From contig NC_037590.1 in NCBI RefSeq assembly GCF_003073045.1, positions 35,224,327 through 35,288,326 on the forward strand: a stretch of DNA of 64,000 nt. Reading direction: 5' to 3'. Below the pieces are notes generated by a model. It was not told the DNA's origin, made no database searches, and saw only the letters and a program-made list of their open reading frames with translations. Source of the DNA: Pomacea canaliculata (Eukaryota > Mollusca > Gastropoda > Architaenioglossa > Ampullariidae). Below, in pieces: positions 23,103 to 36,000 of the stretch. Numbering within the stretch: the first letter of the stretch is position 1; each line of letters starts with the position of its first letter. The position numbers and the translations under genes were made by a program.

Positions 23103-25033
23103 GCTAACATGAGCGGAGGCGGATGAATGTTGTCTAATCAGCGGCCTCTGTCAACAAGTTTGACAAGAAGACTTTAGCTTGTCTTACTCCACTGTTCCAC
23201 ATCATACCATGACTTGTCTCGGATGTGAAGGTCTCACCCTGACATTAAAGAATTTCATGTTTTAGAGGATTTTTTTCCCCGATGCTCAACATGTTGTTTG
23301 TGTCTTTGGTCTTGCAGGCGGTTCCAGTTAAGCCGGTGGAGGCTCGTGGACTCTGTCGCCTACAAACCGTGGTCCTATTCCAATGGAAGCTACCTTGATG
23401 ACGAGGTAATTTGGACCTACTTTCTATTTATTTAGTAAACATTGTCAGAAAATAGCTTCGCCTGTAACTGCTTGTGTACTCTTTCACGCTTTGTTAACAA
23501 ATGTCGACTCGCTGTGCTTCACTTGTCTAGCATTCCTTCACTCTTCTGGTCTGAATTTTTCAAAAAAGAAAACAAGTGCCCTTCACGTTTTGGTAGACGG
23601 GCGTCCAAAGACGTTGGCAGGTCATAGTTCACCCACCCCTGCCCTAGCCTCATAGTCAGACCACTGTGGAGAATGTTCTGGAGATTTTCTCGCACCACGT
23701 TGACGATGCTTGTTCATATTTGTTCTTTTCCCCACCTTCCTTCTCCACAACTATTAATGCCATAAATCTTTTAAGGTTTTTGGTAGATACTTCCTAACTT
23801 CAGGAACCTTCTGTAAATATGTAAATAACGTCTACCTTCGTGTGTATTTTAACCCTCCCCGTTCAGACCTTTTGTGATTGTAATAGTCTAGCAATCAGGT
23901 GTTCTTTCCTTACTGGAGGCAAAGACTAGAAATATTTTTTTAACACGTTTTGCTTAATTGGTGTTGTTGCCCATTCTGTCCTTATCTCTCCATTCCCCCA
24001 ATCTCTCGGTCTCTACCGCTACGCTGTTTCTCTACGAATTGTGTCTGTATCTCTTTCTAAATAACTATCTAAATAGCATATCTCAATAACAATTTAGCGA
24101 CGTCTGTCGGCAAGCGTGGTAATCTAATCACGGCTGTGGCTCAACAAAATAGCAGGTGGTTTTTTTCTCTCTCTCTTCCCTTCTCGTCCCCCCGTTCTTT
24201 TGATGCGCCGCTCCCACAATGCAGCAGGTCTGTATGATCCCCGAGGCCGCTCACTCGTCAGTGGCGTGGGAACCAGGAAGGGGGTAGGGGTGGGGATCCA
24301 CCTCCTCAAAACAGATCCCGAGGGAGGGAAGAATGTGAGCGTCGTTCACTGTCATCATGGACTTGCCCCCCAACCCCCAGCCGAGGATCTTCCTGCGTCA
24401 CTGCTCTTCTTTGTATCGCAACAATGCACGGCTTTCATTTTCTGCTGGCACAGCCGGTGACTGTTCCGAGAACTTGCGTGAGTGGAAGGCGGGAGGATAG
24501 CTGGGAGGGAGAGGGGAAAGAGAGAGAGACATGTACAATTGAAGAAACCGTTTACCATACATTGCATTTAGAGGAAGCAAGATGGCGCACCGCCTTCGCG
24601 GTTAACCCTTTTTTTTCCGCATATGTTTACCATATTGTGACGTCCCCGTCTCCCCATATTGTGACGTCCCCGTCTCCCCAAACTGTGACGTCCCCGTCTC
24701 CCCAAACTGTGACGTCCCCGTCTCCCCAAACTGTGACGTCCCCGTCTCCCCAAACTGTGACGTCCCCGTCTCCCCATATTGTGACGTCCTCGTCTTCCCC
24801 AGCTGTGACGTTCCCTTTGGCTTGCATTGAGTTTTCGCAGCTTGCTTTGCATAGTTCACTTGTTATCCATCATGCGGGCTTGGCTTCCTCCTCGCTGACA
24901 GGATTGTATTTATTTATTTGTCTTGCAATTAAAGGGTAGTTGACAGTAGACGCAGTCGTCCGTCTGTCACGGCCTTGATGCGCCTGATGCTGTGTTGCAG
25001 AAGGTGCTGATCAAATCAGCCAGCGAGCCCTGA
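16662..25033 (+). CDS. Mucin-like single-pass type I membrane protein
   Basis: Not a named family that I recognise. Proposed exons: 16662-16728 (signal peptide MFVLSVFLCVALVG, phase 1 exit), 21934-22982 (Ser/Thr/Pro-rich ectodomain and membrane segment), 23318-23405 and 25001-25033 (tail, stop TGA). The ectodomain is dominated by Ser and Thr with few hydrophobic runs, as expected of an O-glycosylated mucin stalk. It includes six copies of an 8-residue repeat (SAMYPTSV). A hydrophobic helix (VALGVCITAILLAGVIAAVV) is followed by a basic stop-transfer RRRF. The roughly 45-residue tail contains WSYSNGSYLDDE and ends KSASEP. Splice phases fit at all three introns. The ectodomain reads in one frame up to about 22600, and the Ser/Thr-rich sequence plus membrane helix continue in the next frame. 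No GT/AG intron explains this, so a single-base indel (assembly or allele) is likely. It probably sits at the plasma membrane; its partner is unknown. Confidence 0.72.
19802..20467. mobile_element. Long near-perfect inverted repeat (foldback/MITE-like hairpin)
   Basis: The core arms 19824-20094 and 20141-20411 are each 271 bases with no indels and about six mismatches (roughly 2%). They are separated by a 46-base spacer. Weaker outer complementarity continues (AGGGGTCACAGTC at 19807 against GACTGTGACCCT at 20447). It lies in intron 1 of the mucin-like gene. Read through on either strand, it would fold into a dsRNA stem of about 270 bp. It may be a foldback DNA transposon or a hairpin-RNA source. 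No convincing target-site duplication was found. Confidence 0.85.
21651..21690. repeat. GTT/GTG trinucleotide microsatellite
   Basis: About four GTT units run into about nine GTG units, about 240 bases before the mucin-domain exon. It is a simple repeat in intron 1 of the mucin-like gene. Confidence 0.9.
22329..22472 (+). repeat. Coding minisatellite, six 24-bp units in the mucin domain
   Basis: Six consecutive 24-base units begin at 22329, 22353, 22377, 22401, 22425 and 22449. Each encodes SAMYPTSV in rotation, and degenerate units follow. The units are almost identical, except that the third and fifth have CCCG where the others have CCCA, a synonymous change. The length keeps the reading frame, as in variable-number repeats of known mucins. 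Confidence 0.9.
23057..23102. repeat. CAT trinucleotide microsatellite
   Basis: About 15 perfect CAT units lie in the intron just after the transmembrane exon of the mucin-like gene. Confidence 0.95.
24631..24815. repeat. 24-bp minisatellite, about 7.7 copies, in intron 3 of the mucin-like gene
   Basis: Units start at 24631 and repeat every 24 bases. Each contains TGTGACGTCCCCGTCTCCCC preceded by CATAT or CAAAC. Because 24 is a multiple of 3, frames on both strands stay open across the array. The forward frame reads as Thr/Ser/Pro repeats (VTSPSPQT). Each unit carries TGACGTCC, one base from the CRE palindrome. No splice sites clearly link it to the neighbouring exons. Confidence 0.9.
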
Positions 25034-25346
25034 CGTGGCGTGCGGGTGCTCAACGATGCATGACAAGCCCCTGAAGTCGGCTCACTCAGGTGAAGTCAGC
25101 TAGAGCTCCATAACCCTGGGGGTTGGAACTTTCCACTGACCCGACGAAAGCCTTCTATACGTGAAAAACATCCGGGGTCCTGCTGTGACCGACATTTCAG
25201 GATGGTTTAAATAGACGACCGTTAAAAAAAAACATGGTGATACTCCTCTGCTGTAATGGCAGCGAGCATGGTTCGTGTTCACCCTCTTAAGAAAAGCATA
25301 TTACGATCTGTTTTCCTTCAAACTGTGCCAAATCGCAACACAATTA

Positions 25347-25352
25347 AATAAA
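25347..25352 (+). terminator. Candidate polyadenylation signal AATAAA of the mucin-like gene
   Basis: This is the first AATAAA noticed downstream of the mucin-like stop codon, about 315 bases after it. The assignment is positional only. Confidence 0.35.
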
Positions 25353-27689
25353 TGTAAATCGATTGTGCAAGTAATGCCAGCCATTGCACCAGTTGATCCA
25401 CGTCTAGTGATGTTTTCCTTTAGCCAGGTCCCAGCTTGATGGTTGTTGATGCAGGCCGACATCGGATCGTAGTTATTACCATGCTCATCCTCCGCCAGTC
25501 GTTGTGGCAGGTTTTGCTGTGCCAACATTGGCCTACAAGCTTCGTGTGACATGCAAAATTAAATTGTTGGAGTTTCATGATCAGATTTCGGGTATATCCC
25601 TGTATCCCACCGATTGTCACAAAAATCTGTCAAAATATCTTTATTTGTTTTTCTTTTTTTCTTTCTTTTTGTGTTTAAACCATCATCAAAGTACACTAGT
25701 CGCCAATTGTGATAAAGAATTAACACAGACTGATTAAAAGATATGACTAAAAAGAGGTGTTTAAGAGATTGTTTAATCGCTTAAATAACTAACCAAGGAA
25801 TTAAAAAGCTTACCAGTCTGCCAATGTGCCTGTCTTATTCTGTCTTCCATTTCAGGTATTTCTGAGCATTTTAGGTATTTTATTAACTTCAAGAGTCACT
25901 ATGCTGTTTCCTACAAATCTTCTATAATACTAAGCTATCAATTATGAAGTATTATAACTCAAATTGAGTGTGAAATTTAGAAATATCACCAAGAAATAAA
26001 CAGATTTTAAAAACAAACATTTCGAAATGAAAGTTCAAGTGATAATAATGTTAAATAAATATTCCTGACTTATGTCAAGCAAGATTTGGCAATGTTCTCT
26101 CTAAGCAAATTTTATCGGGCTACATGTTGTCGGAGTGCTCATGGTTGTCAGAAATCCATTTAATTTAATTTTTACCCGTTTCTGTTTGCCACTAATGTTC
26201 AGAAACAAGAAGACGCATCTACTAATTTTATTTCCCACTTTAAAAACTTCTTTGGTCGTGTTGAAGTTTTATAAAGCTCAGCACTTTCAACAAATCGATT
26301 TCAGTGGCTTCCATTATCGATGGCAGATGATAAGATGATAGGGGGAGGGGATGTTGTACCTGTACATTGTCCCCAAACCTCCTGACGCCCAACAGGCGTT
26401 CTTTCTATAAATTGCTGGAAAATTATAAATAAACTGGAAACTAATCTGTTGGGAGATGTCTTGATGTACAAAGGTGCCCCCGTTTTTCAAACAGACATTG
26501 TCCACACCAACACTGGACCGTTGGCTGCTATGCCAGTGACGTATACGAAGAAGTCATGTGACATACAGCCTGCCAGTTGGCCATCCAGCTCGCGACTAGT
26601 GACTTTGTGTGCATCTGGTGTCTGATCGTCGTTGTGGCTTGTGTACTCGGCACTCAGTTGTCCTGTGGCTTCCCAGAATCTCTCTTTGTTCTGTAATATA
26701 ATGTTGCTCAACAATGATTTGGATTTAATTACCATTGTCTGTAAATCAAACAGCTCACAAGAAGTGTATATCGATGTTGTAAATCTTGTAAAGCTTATTA
26801 AGCAAGCGACAGATGATCAAGAAAATAAATGAAGAATGAAGAACGCGATCGTTGTGATTTTTTTGAAAATATAAATAATGATGCTTCTTTTGTTAAAATG
26901 TGTTTTTTTCTCCTCAGAGTAGTTGAATAAAATGTTTGGAAGAGATTGTCATGAAGAATGAGGAGCAATGCCAAGTAATTATTTGTAGTGTGGGGGGGTT
27001 CGGTGGGTGGTATTGTGAGAAACGGGGGAGACCCCTTGGGATTTACAAATAATAATGTGTTGTATTTTCTATGCAGTCTACGTCTTGTCCTGCCTTTTTG
27101 TTTCCACAGCCTCAACTTAAATCTGTGGAATTCAGATGATGCTGACCCTGGTGAGTGTGCAGGTAAGCAGTTCATCCGCTAAATCATGTTACCAGTCAAA
27201 TAAGGTTTCTTTCCTCCTCATCAAGCAGGAACAATTAATTACACAGATGTGCATTACAGAGTTTATTTTTAACAAATATTTTTTCGATTTAAAAGCTGAA
27301 TCAGAACAAATGTCAAAGACTGATTATTATTGTTGGCAAGCCAGATATCAGAAAGCGCAATCAGGCGACGCTGTTATAGAATTCGATGAGTGACCCCGCC
27401 CTTTCATATGAACTATGACCCTGAGAAACTGCGCATCAAAGGGAGGACAAAACATCTTTGACTTGTGCAGACAGCCTTCCGGTAAAATAGTCGCAAACAA
27501 GGCATTTGGATCGTAATGTACAGTTCTGAGATAAAGTAAATAAAATTGGTATGATAGCCTGCGCTTCGCAAACAATATTCTTCCTTAATGATGGGGTGGA
27601 TGCAGTGCTCTCGCTATCTACCCGAGTCCGGTCTTGACGTCTCGTACGTTGATGATCGGGCGTTTCCCTGCGAAGTCTAAGTTCATCCA

Positions 27690-27920
27690 TCAACGTGCTT
27701 AACGAGCGAGAGCTTCGGCGAGGCGTGGAGAAGAAAACCCTACTTGATAAAGTCAAGATAAGCTGGTCTGGTTTGGTCATGTGACCCGGCACGACAGGGT
27801 ACCTTGAAGGGTGGTGGACGCTGAGGTGGCCAGAAGAACTGTCTTACGAACCTCAAAACCTGGGCGTCGTTCTGCGCAGGACCTGATCACTATCTCCGAA
27901 AATAGTTTAAGTGACGGCCT
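27690..27920 (+). mobile_element. RTE/CR1-type LINE, C-terminal tail remnant
   Basis: The + strand reads DKLVWFGHVTRHDRVP and then RVVDAEVARRTVLRTS. This matches the C-terminal LINE segment usually written W(F)GHV.R(H)D..., then KTVLQG..EG.RRRGRP. Stops interrupt it and the 5' part is missing, so it is a degraded, 5'-truncated copy. Confidence 0.55.
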
Positions 27921-30053
27921 TCGCTGCTACTGCGCCTATCCATGTGCCCCTCTCCCCTCACCACCCCTAGGACAGATACCAATCAATGACAAATAACCGA
28001 CTGACGATAAGAAAAAAAAAAGGCAACTCACAAGAATACTGTACATTTATCTAATGTGCTGTGTGTGAGAGAGAGAGAGACCAAACTATTCCTGTGAGTG
28101 ATAAGGATGACACCTAACCACGGGGATTTTTCTCGACTGTGTGACCTTCCTAGGTCGAGTCGCTATCATCTTATACTCATTTTGCTCAAGACTCGTTTAA
28201 GTGTGATGAAAAAACCAGGCCTGAGCCTAGAGGTCTGTATAGGTGAAGGTGGTGTATGGTGTATAGATATTTCCGCGTGCATTTACCAGAAACAGATGAC
28301 AGTTCTTCACTACTGCCATTGACTCCGAGATTTCCAACATTTACTGATCGCATCGCCTGACAAAAAGACTTGCTTTGAAGCTTGACAACCACCTTCATTA
28401 GTGAAGCGCTAACTTCTTAGGTCTGGGTGCTGGTTACTGGGCAGTTTCAAAAGTACTATGGACTAGAAAGTATTTTGAAAAGCATCATTGGACCAAAGTG
28501 ACAATCGAAGAGGAGCTCCGATTAAATTCAATCCACCCCTTCAGTTTAAAACTATGAAGAGTGATCGTTTGAGTGCATACTACAGTTCAGGGGTGGTGAA
28601 TGCAGTTTAATCAGCAGGTGGGCAACGGCCCTTCTCCCAAATGTGAAGTGTTTTCAAAATTTTTAAAGTTAACCTAATTTGAAATTTATTAAATATGACA
28701 ACGTTAGAAATCGGCATTATTACAAAGTGCAAAAATAAATAATGGGGCTGTCATGTCTGATGGAGCCATGACAGAGCATAGGTGGTGTCTGATTTAAATT
28801 TGGTAAGTGAACACCCTCATGTATGCCTTCTTTTCCCCATTTTCACTAGGTTTGTTTTGTAGTCGCTTGGTGTGGGTTTTGGTACATCACCGGCCTGCTG
28901 CATGGTTTAGAATTGTAAGACCAGCCCACGAAAAAAACCCAAATTTACCCACCCTTGAGTTAGATGATAACGGATGATAAATCTCCTTGAAAGACTGCCC
29001 TCAACCCATCAAAAAAAAAAACACAAAACAAACAAAAAATCTCCAAATTAGTCCTCCTGACTCCTCGGAAGTTACTAATCACATACCAACACCACAGAGA
29101 ATTTTGTTAAATATTTACTGCATACAGTTATTTTCATGATAAAAGTGACAAATCCATATTTCACACACAAAAAAAACATTATTTACAATTGCCTTTCAAC
29201 ATTCTCTTGTAAGCAGTCAGATCAGTGCAATGTGCACTTCCCATGAGATTATCATATTTGTAAAATATTTCCCGTTTTTCCTAATATTTATGCTTTGATC
29301 ATGCATGATGGGCAACATAGACAAACCAATATAAAGCACAATGACTGGTCAGCAAGAGGGAAGGGGGATTCGTGCCAGCTTCTATTCAACTATTGCAAAA
29401 CAACAGGCACACCCTGCCACAAAACAGGACAATTTGGACCTGCGTGATGTTTGTGCAAAAACTTCTGACTTTGATCAATGATGATGATGCTGTCAGAGGA
29501 CGCTGTTAACTTCAACATTCAGAAATGCCTTGTTTAGATCGTCAAGAAATGTAAAAGGTGTTCACTTGACTCAAGTCAACATATCAGGAAGATCTCACCA
29601 CACATGCTCATATCACAGTCGTCTCTATGAAATATGACGGATTTTTTTTTCTGAGACAGCTGCAATGTGGTTTTGTTTAAATATTAAAATGATTAAAGAC
29701 TTTTGTGTGACTATTCCTCTAAAAGCTATAATTTAAATAGCAATTTGTTATAGTAAAGAAGATAAAGCTTTAGAATTACCCTGCACTCCTAGAAATAGCC
29801 AGACATGCCCCTGTTACCTCCCTTTGTAAACATTTTACAATTTTGACAAATCTGTATTGGTTATCACTGCGGTACTGTCTCTTTCAAATGCAAGGTGTGA
29901 ATACATAATTAGAGAGTTATGTGTTATGCAAGGAAAATGTATACTCATAAATGATAACATCACAGTCCACTTCATAATATCTGCAGGCTCTCTCTTTCTC
30001 ACACAAACACAGAGTTCACCAGCTGAGTGACTTGAACACATCTCCACATCCTT

Positions 30054-33000
30054 TCACTGCTCTCTGATAACTGTCCACCTGCTGTCCTCCTGGAAGGCAG
30101 GTACAGAAGGGCCTAAGCAGCAAGTGCCTTTTGATTTGCTAGAATCTTGCAAGTACCTGTAACAGAAGTGAGTTTTATAAACATAATACATATTTCAAGC
30201 ATCTCTAGCTCCTGCACAATTCTATCTCCTTGATCCCCATTACTAAGAAAGGCAACTATCCTGGAGTGGATTTTTTTCTAACAATCTCAGAATGCAACAT
30301 GGATCTTTTCCATCCAATTAAAACATAAAAATCAAACTGCTGATCAGTGCTAATTATATGCTGCAAACCTTCATTTTCTTTTTCTTACATTTATTAGTCA
30401 CGATGCCATGTTTTCTTCTAACAATAGTAGACAGAACATTTTACTTACTGCTTTGCAACACGAACAATGTCATTCTTGGTGATGGCAAAGAGGTGGTCAC
30501 GGTACATTTGTCTCATTTCATCAGAATCCCATCCAAAAACTGTCTCTTGCCTTGGTTACCTGGTGTTACTGGCTTGTCCAGCTGTTATCCATTGAAACCA
30601 CAGCAAAGAAAATATGCTAATTTATTTTCACAACATTGCTTTCTTTCATTCATTAAGATACACAAAAAGCACAGGAATGTTTTTAATCTATACTTGCTTC
30701 ATTCATTTTCATAAAAATGTTTAAATATAATGGAACTCTATGTGTGCATTTGAGAGAATGTGTGTGTATATATATATAGATGTGTGCAAGGACTTACATA
30801 AATGCACATGCTAACAAAAACTTGGAATAGCCTGCCAAAGTCTCACATAAATAAAATTTTCAGTTGAGGCGAAAGTTAACAGTGTCCAGAATGATGGACA
30901 GAAAAAGGCTGTTTGGTTTAGCTTTTCGTAGAATACTATGTGGCACAGTCTTCTCAATTTTAATGAACTTGCATTGTTTTTTTCAGTCATTTCCATAAAG
31001 ATAAATAAATGTTTGACATCCATTTCTGCAGCCTTTTTTTTTTTTGACAAAGTGCTCTATTTTAAAGTGCACAAAGTCAAATCTTAAAATGTTATCTTTT
31101 GAATTCAACCATTTAACACTGACAGCATTTTAAAGAAATTAGCACAGACGAAAGCTATGACTCTGCACATTTCTGATTATGCCTACACCAGCCTAAAAAC
31201 TTTAGCAACTTAATGTAAGAAATCTTTCATGACAGCTGCATTTGAAGACCAACTTTGCACAGTGTATTTGGCAATTAAAAGGCACTCACCCCTTGAAAGA
31301 CACTGATCTTAGCCTCTTCAAGGTCCTGTTGTGCAAACTGGCCAGTCGCTGCCCACTCCACACTTTGCTCAAACACACTAAGTGTCTGTGTGTTGTGTGG
31401 GTCTCTAAAACAAGCGTGTTTTTCAATTGCTCATTTTAAAAAGTAAATACTTCCTAATGTTCTCAGGGCAAATATATGTATACACCAACAGAGACATACC
31501 TAAGCTACAAACTTGGGTATGATCTCGGAAGTAGCTCCTAGCATAAGCAGTGGTTTGCAAAATGACGAAGGGGGTGGATGTCCATCAGGTGCTGTAAGGC
31601 AGGAGCATCCCCAAAAATCTTTTGCTTTTTTTTTAAGATGCTTATTAAATCAGATTTGTATTCTTCAATATTTGAAAATTTTTGTGTTTTAACATAAACG
31701 TGAAAAATTAAAATTAACAACTATCACTGTCTTAGTCCTTTATGATCACCCTTTAATTAGCCTTCAACACAATCCTTTGTTTTTCCATATTCATAATAGG
31801 ATTTAAAATTGTGATCTTTTACATTAACTGCGCTACAAACTCTGACCAAATGCCCCCACCTGTAGGAGAAAAAACTGAAGATGCCATCACCAGATATTGC
31901 TCCACTTCCATATGCACCGCCTTTTTCTCTGAAACAGTTTTATGACCTATACACAGGTACTGTGCAAAGAACATCTCAGAAATAGAACATATACATATAT
32001 ATCCTTAAGCATGAATGCTAAAATCAAATGAAAAACAGGTTTTATGCATATGATGTACACATGTTGCATCTACACACACAAACACACGTGTTCAAAAACA
32101 TTTTGTTAAAGTTTGTTTGCTTGAAATTAATGAATTTATATACACAAGCCTGTTTACCTTATTTCTCTGTGAAGATATTTTCTAGACAGGAGAGCAGCCA
32201 ATACACTCAGTCTGTAGGAAGAGCAAGTCAAAACTATTTTAGTTGTGGACACTAAGCCCATGAACTTCTAAAACACAAATAAAATCAAGCCTACTGACCC
32301 TTGTGTTTTTACTGCAGGCAGGATAAAACAAAAATCAATAGAAGGGCAATGAACACAATTTTTATTGAAACAATGGAATACATGATGATCTCAAGTAAAC
32401 TTCTACATTCATCTAATTTATTCTCACGTAATGAACTTGCAGGTAACTCACGCTGGGCGATCAGGATGTGTGAACGGAACAGCAGCAAAGCTGCATGCAA
32501 CATAGTTCACAGAAAATGGAAGCTCAAAATGAGTAGACCAAGGGGCTGATGGAATATCTGTCACCTGAAAACATTTCAACAAGTTAATATGACACTGGCA
32601 ACCATTTCAATGTAAACCCTAGACTGATCAGTATAAGAGTATGCTTTGCAAATCTTAAATTTGCATCAAACTGCTCCCTAATGTAAATAACACATAATGT
32701 CTGTCCATATTTATTAAAATAAATTTATTTTTATCATTTATTAATGTACAGTTTTGCATTATTTACAGCTTGCTTTTTTTCTTAGTTTTCAGTTACTTTT
32801 AAGGGCTGATTAATTACCATAGAAAGAGAGGACCAGACCAACTGTGCTTCTTCATGAAACAGATATGTCTTTTCTAGACAGCTGAGATTTTTTACTTTCA
32901 GCTTATTCTTTTTCTTTCTACCTTCCCTCACCTTTTCTGTATTTGACAAAGAGGATGCTCACACTCTATAGCTATCATAATTATCTCCACAGTTTGGCTG

Positions 33001-36000
33001 ATTATAACTAGACTTTTGAGAGATGTGCTAGAAAAAGTATTCTAGTCTCAAAATATTTGCTAAAAAATCTTTCAAATTTTATTTTACCAGATTGCGTTAT
33101 TTTACCAGTTTACCTTTCTATACACTTGAGGATCCTGGCAATTTCCTGGGAGCCCATTCAGGAAAGACTCCACTTGCCCACAAGAATTTTCCATTTGTTC
33201 AGGTGTTGCATTAACTGAAACTCTGTATGCAATCGTAAAATGAATATCAATTTTCTGACACCCTTTGTGACAGGATGCTCTCAATGGCCTTGCAAATTAT
33301 TCACAGAGCCTTTCCCCATGTGCATCAGCTATCAAGTCTGATGCAGTCTTGATGGTAGGCATTGTTTTATAGATACTTAACAGTCAACACATGATGTTCA
33401 ACACATCTTTTTAAACATTTACACCCGACTACAAAATTCTGCATCAGAAAATACTAAAGTTCTGTCTTACCTGAGATTTTCTTTGTTGAGAACAAGAGCT
33501 GCTATCTCTTGAAGCTGCTGTACTATAGATGTGAGATCTGAGGTTTCAGCAATACTCTTCATCAGTCTCACCTATATATCAAAAAAAGAAAACCAAGAGA
33601 CAATTTATAAAAGGCAATTAAATCTTTGTCCCTTTTACCCTTTCAGCAGCTGTTGGATCTGCTACTCTTGGCATTTCACATGCCAAATGGAAAAACTGTT
33701 ACCCTAAAGTCATTTCCATTTTATGCTGTTAATAAGTTTCCGGAATGGAAAATAGAAACTGAGGCTTTCACCTTTTCCTAAATCTTCATTTTACTGATCT
33801 ATTCCTTAACTTAGAATGATTTTTCACAAGACAAGGAACAAGACTGCAGTGCATAGTTGGAGAAAAGCTGACTTATGATACAAAAATATTCCAAATCTCT
33901 TCTACTGAGAAAAAAAAAAACCCAACCTTACTCATGCCACTAACATTACCTGACTCATGCCACTGAAGAGCTCTTCAAGAGCAGCAGCAGAATTGAGAGA
34001 GGAGGCAGAATGGGCCAGGGCATATTTATGTCCTGCTTCAGAGACGCTGGCTGCAAGTTCGCTTGCTGTCATGCGGATCAGAGTTGTCAACCGTTGCAAG
34101 TCGTTAAAATCGGGGCTGAAATAATATGCACCCATGGTTGTACCTGAATACTTTCCTACCTATACAATATTTAAATTCGAGCACTGAAATATAAGCAGTC
34201 ATGTTTGGAAATACAAAAAACAAACATGAACCCTAGTCTCATATACACACACACACAAGCAAAGAGGAGTTAGAGACCAAATTATATACTCTTTGTTATT
34301 TCTACTGTGATTCTACTGATTACAGCCTATCACAAAATGTTTTGAGGATGATTTAATGACTCCAATATCAGAAGAAATGGGGACATGCTAAACATCAAAT
34401 AACCTTGCGCCTTTATCTTCGTTCACTCATGATAAAAACTATAATATAAACCTTGTGAAGATGAGATGCCACAGTTCCAACATCTTGCCCAGGTTACGTT
34501 CCAAACAATAAGATGAAAACACCAGGGCCTGAAAGAAAGTTTTCAGGAGTCTGTCAATAACATCTCATTTTATACCTTATTTTATCTAACAATTATGTCT
34601 TAAAAAAATTTAATGAGAGAGGAAAATAGGCAACTGATGGTGCGATGGTGCTCAGAAGCCTTATTGTCTACAACCGTCAAACAGAAAACACATGGACAAA
34701 TGCCTAAAAGTGTCAGAGGGAACACATTAACAAATTAATGAAGTCCCATGACACCAAGATTCTTCTATTTATTTGTCATCTTTTTCCCCCATTAATACAT
34801 GTTGTAGTGTGACATCAACAGGGTATTCAAAGTAGGTGCTCGTCATGATCAAAGTACTGAAAGCCAGTCAAATATCACTGTGCTACGGCTGTTCACTTTC
34901 CAGATAAAAGTCCTAAATAAACCTTGGAATAAGCAAGCTATATTTAAAATGATAATCTTGGGTTAAAGAATATAGTTCTATATTAAGCTGAGGTCACAAA
35001 TACTAAGCTTGCACAGTGTATTTGCTGACTCTCATTATGTTACACTAGTTTACCAGTTGTGCTCTAGTCATACACATTAACACAAAACTTGCCTGGATAA
35101 TAAAGAATCCCAACAGCTAACCTACTATTAGACTTTATTTTGTAAAAAAAAAAAACCCTGCAACTATTTTTTCTGAAACGTCCCACATGGCAGTACCTGC
35201 TGAAAAGATGTGGGGTCGGTGTGATGACAACCCACATGTGTGGATGCTGAAAGCCCTCCAGTATACAATTCCTGCTGTTGAGACATCCACAGATAGTCAT
35301 GACCACCAGCTCCTATTCTAAAAAATATAATGCGTGGTTTTGCTTATGAAAAGCACCAGCAACATAAAACAAGCAACATTCTTATAACTCTGACATAATA
35401 AACTTCTTATTTTTTATTTAAACTGTTTCTTGTGTTTGTATCTTTATTTTTGTTCTTTCTGTTCTTTGATTATCAAGATTATTTTGTGGCTGCTTGTCCT
35501 GATGTTTTCATTTCATGATGAAAAGTTCACTGAGCATTCATGACAAAAATTAGATATCAGCTTGCAAACAGCTACATTATCCTAACTGAATTTTAAATAA
35601 TATTCTATATTTGAAAAAATGTTTCAACACTCCTATTTCAAGAAACACTGTAGTAAAAGCATTCATTAAGAAATCTCAACTACCTCTTCTAAATAACTCT
35701 TTACTTATAGGTTAATTTCTTTCAATAAAGCAGATTCGATAGTAAAAAGGGATAGAGACAAAAGGAAGTCTGACCTGGTGATGATGTTACAGAACAAAGG
35801 TAGCAGGGCTGTTAGGTGAGAAGGAAACTCTGTGATGCTGGACACCATACGCAGGTAAGTCACACCATTTGTTGGCTGCTTGCTGTACTGCACTGGGACA
35901 CCAGCTGACAAGCAAAGCAACACACATAATCATGTGCTGTTCTGTTTAGTTATGAATATCACAGCATACTGTGGCTGTCAGCCAGCAAGACAGCTACCTC

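Larger units (their letters stand above)
25034..30053. other. Intergenic region between the mucin-like gene and PITRM1 (convergent genes)
   Basis: No host coding exon was recognised. The beginning is probably the 3' UTR of the mucin-like gene. A LINE tail lies at 27690-27920. The rest is AT-rich. TTTATT near 28684 on the + strand reads AATAAA for the minus-strand PITRM1 gene, 1.4 kb past its stop, and could be its polyadenylation signal. Confidence 0.45.

Noticed and set aside
24602-24859. Minus-strand repetitive frames with GETGTSQF, GDGDVTVW or GRRGRHSL units
   Set aside because: They are the reverse readings of the 24-bp minisatellite; any period divisible by 3 gives such open frames on all strands.
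31538-31606. Possible PITRM1 exon near 31560 (DIHPLRHFA)
   Set aside because: No match to the family, and exon 24 joins exon 25 (31290-31404, [13 protein letters not shown]) directly with the correct phase.
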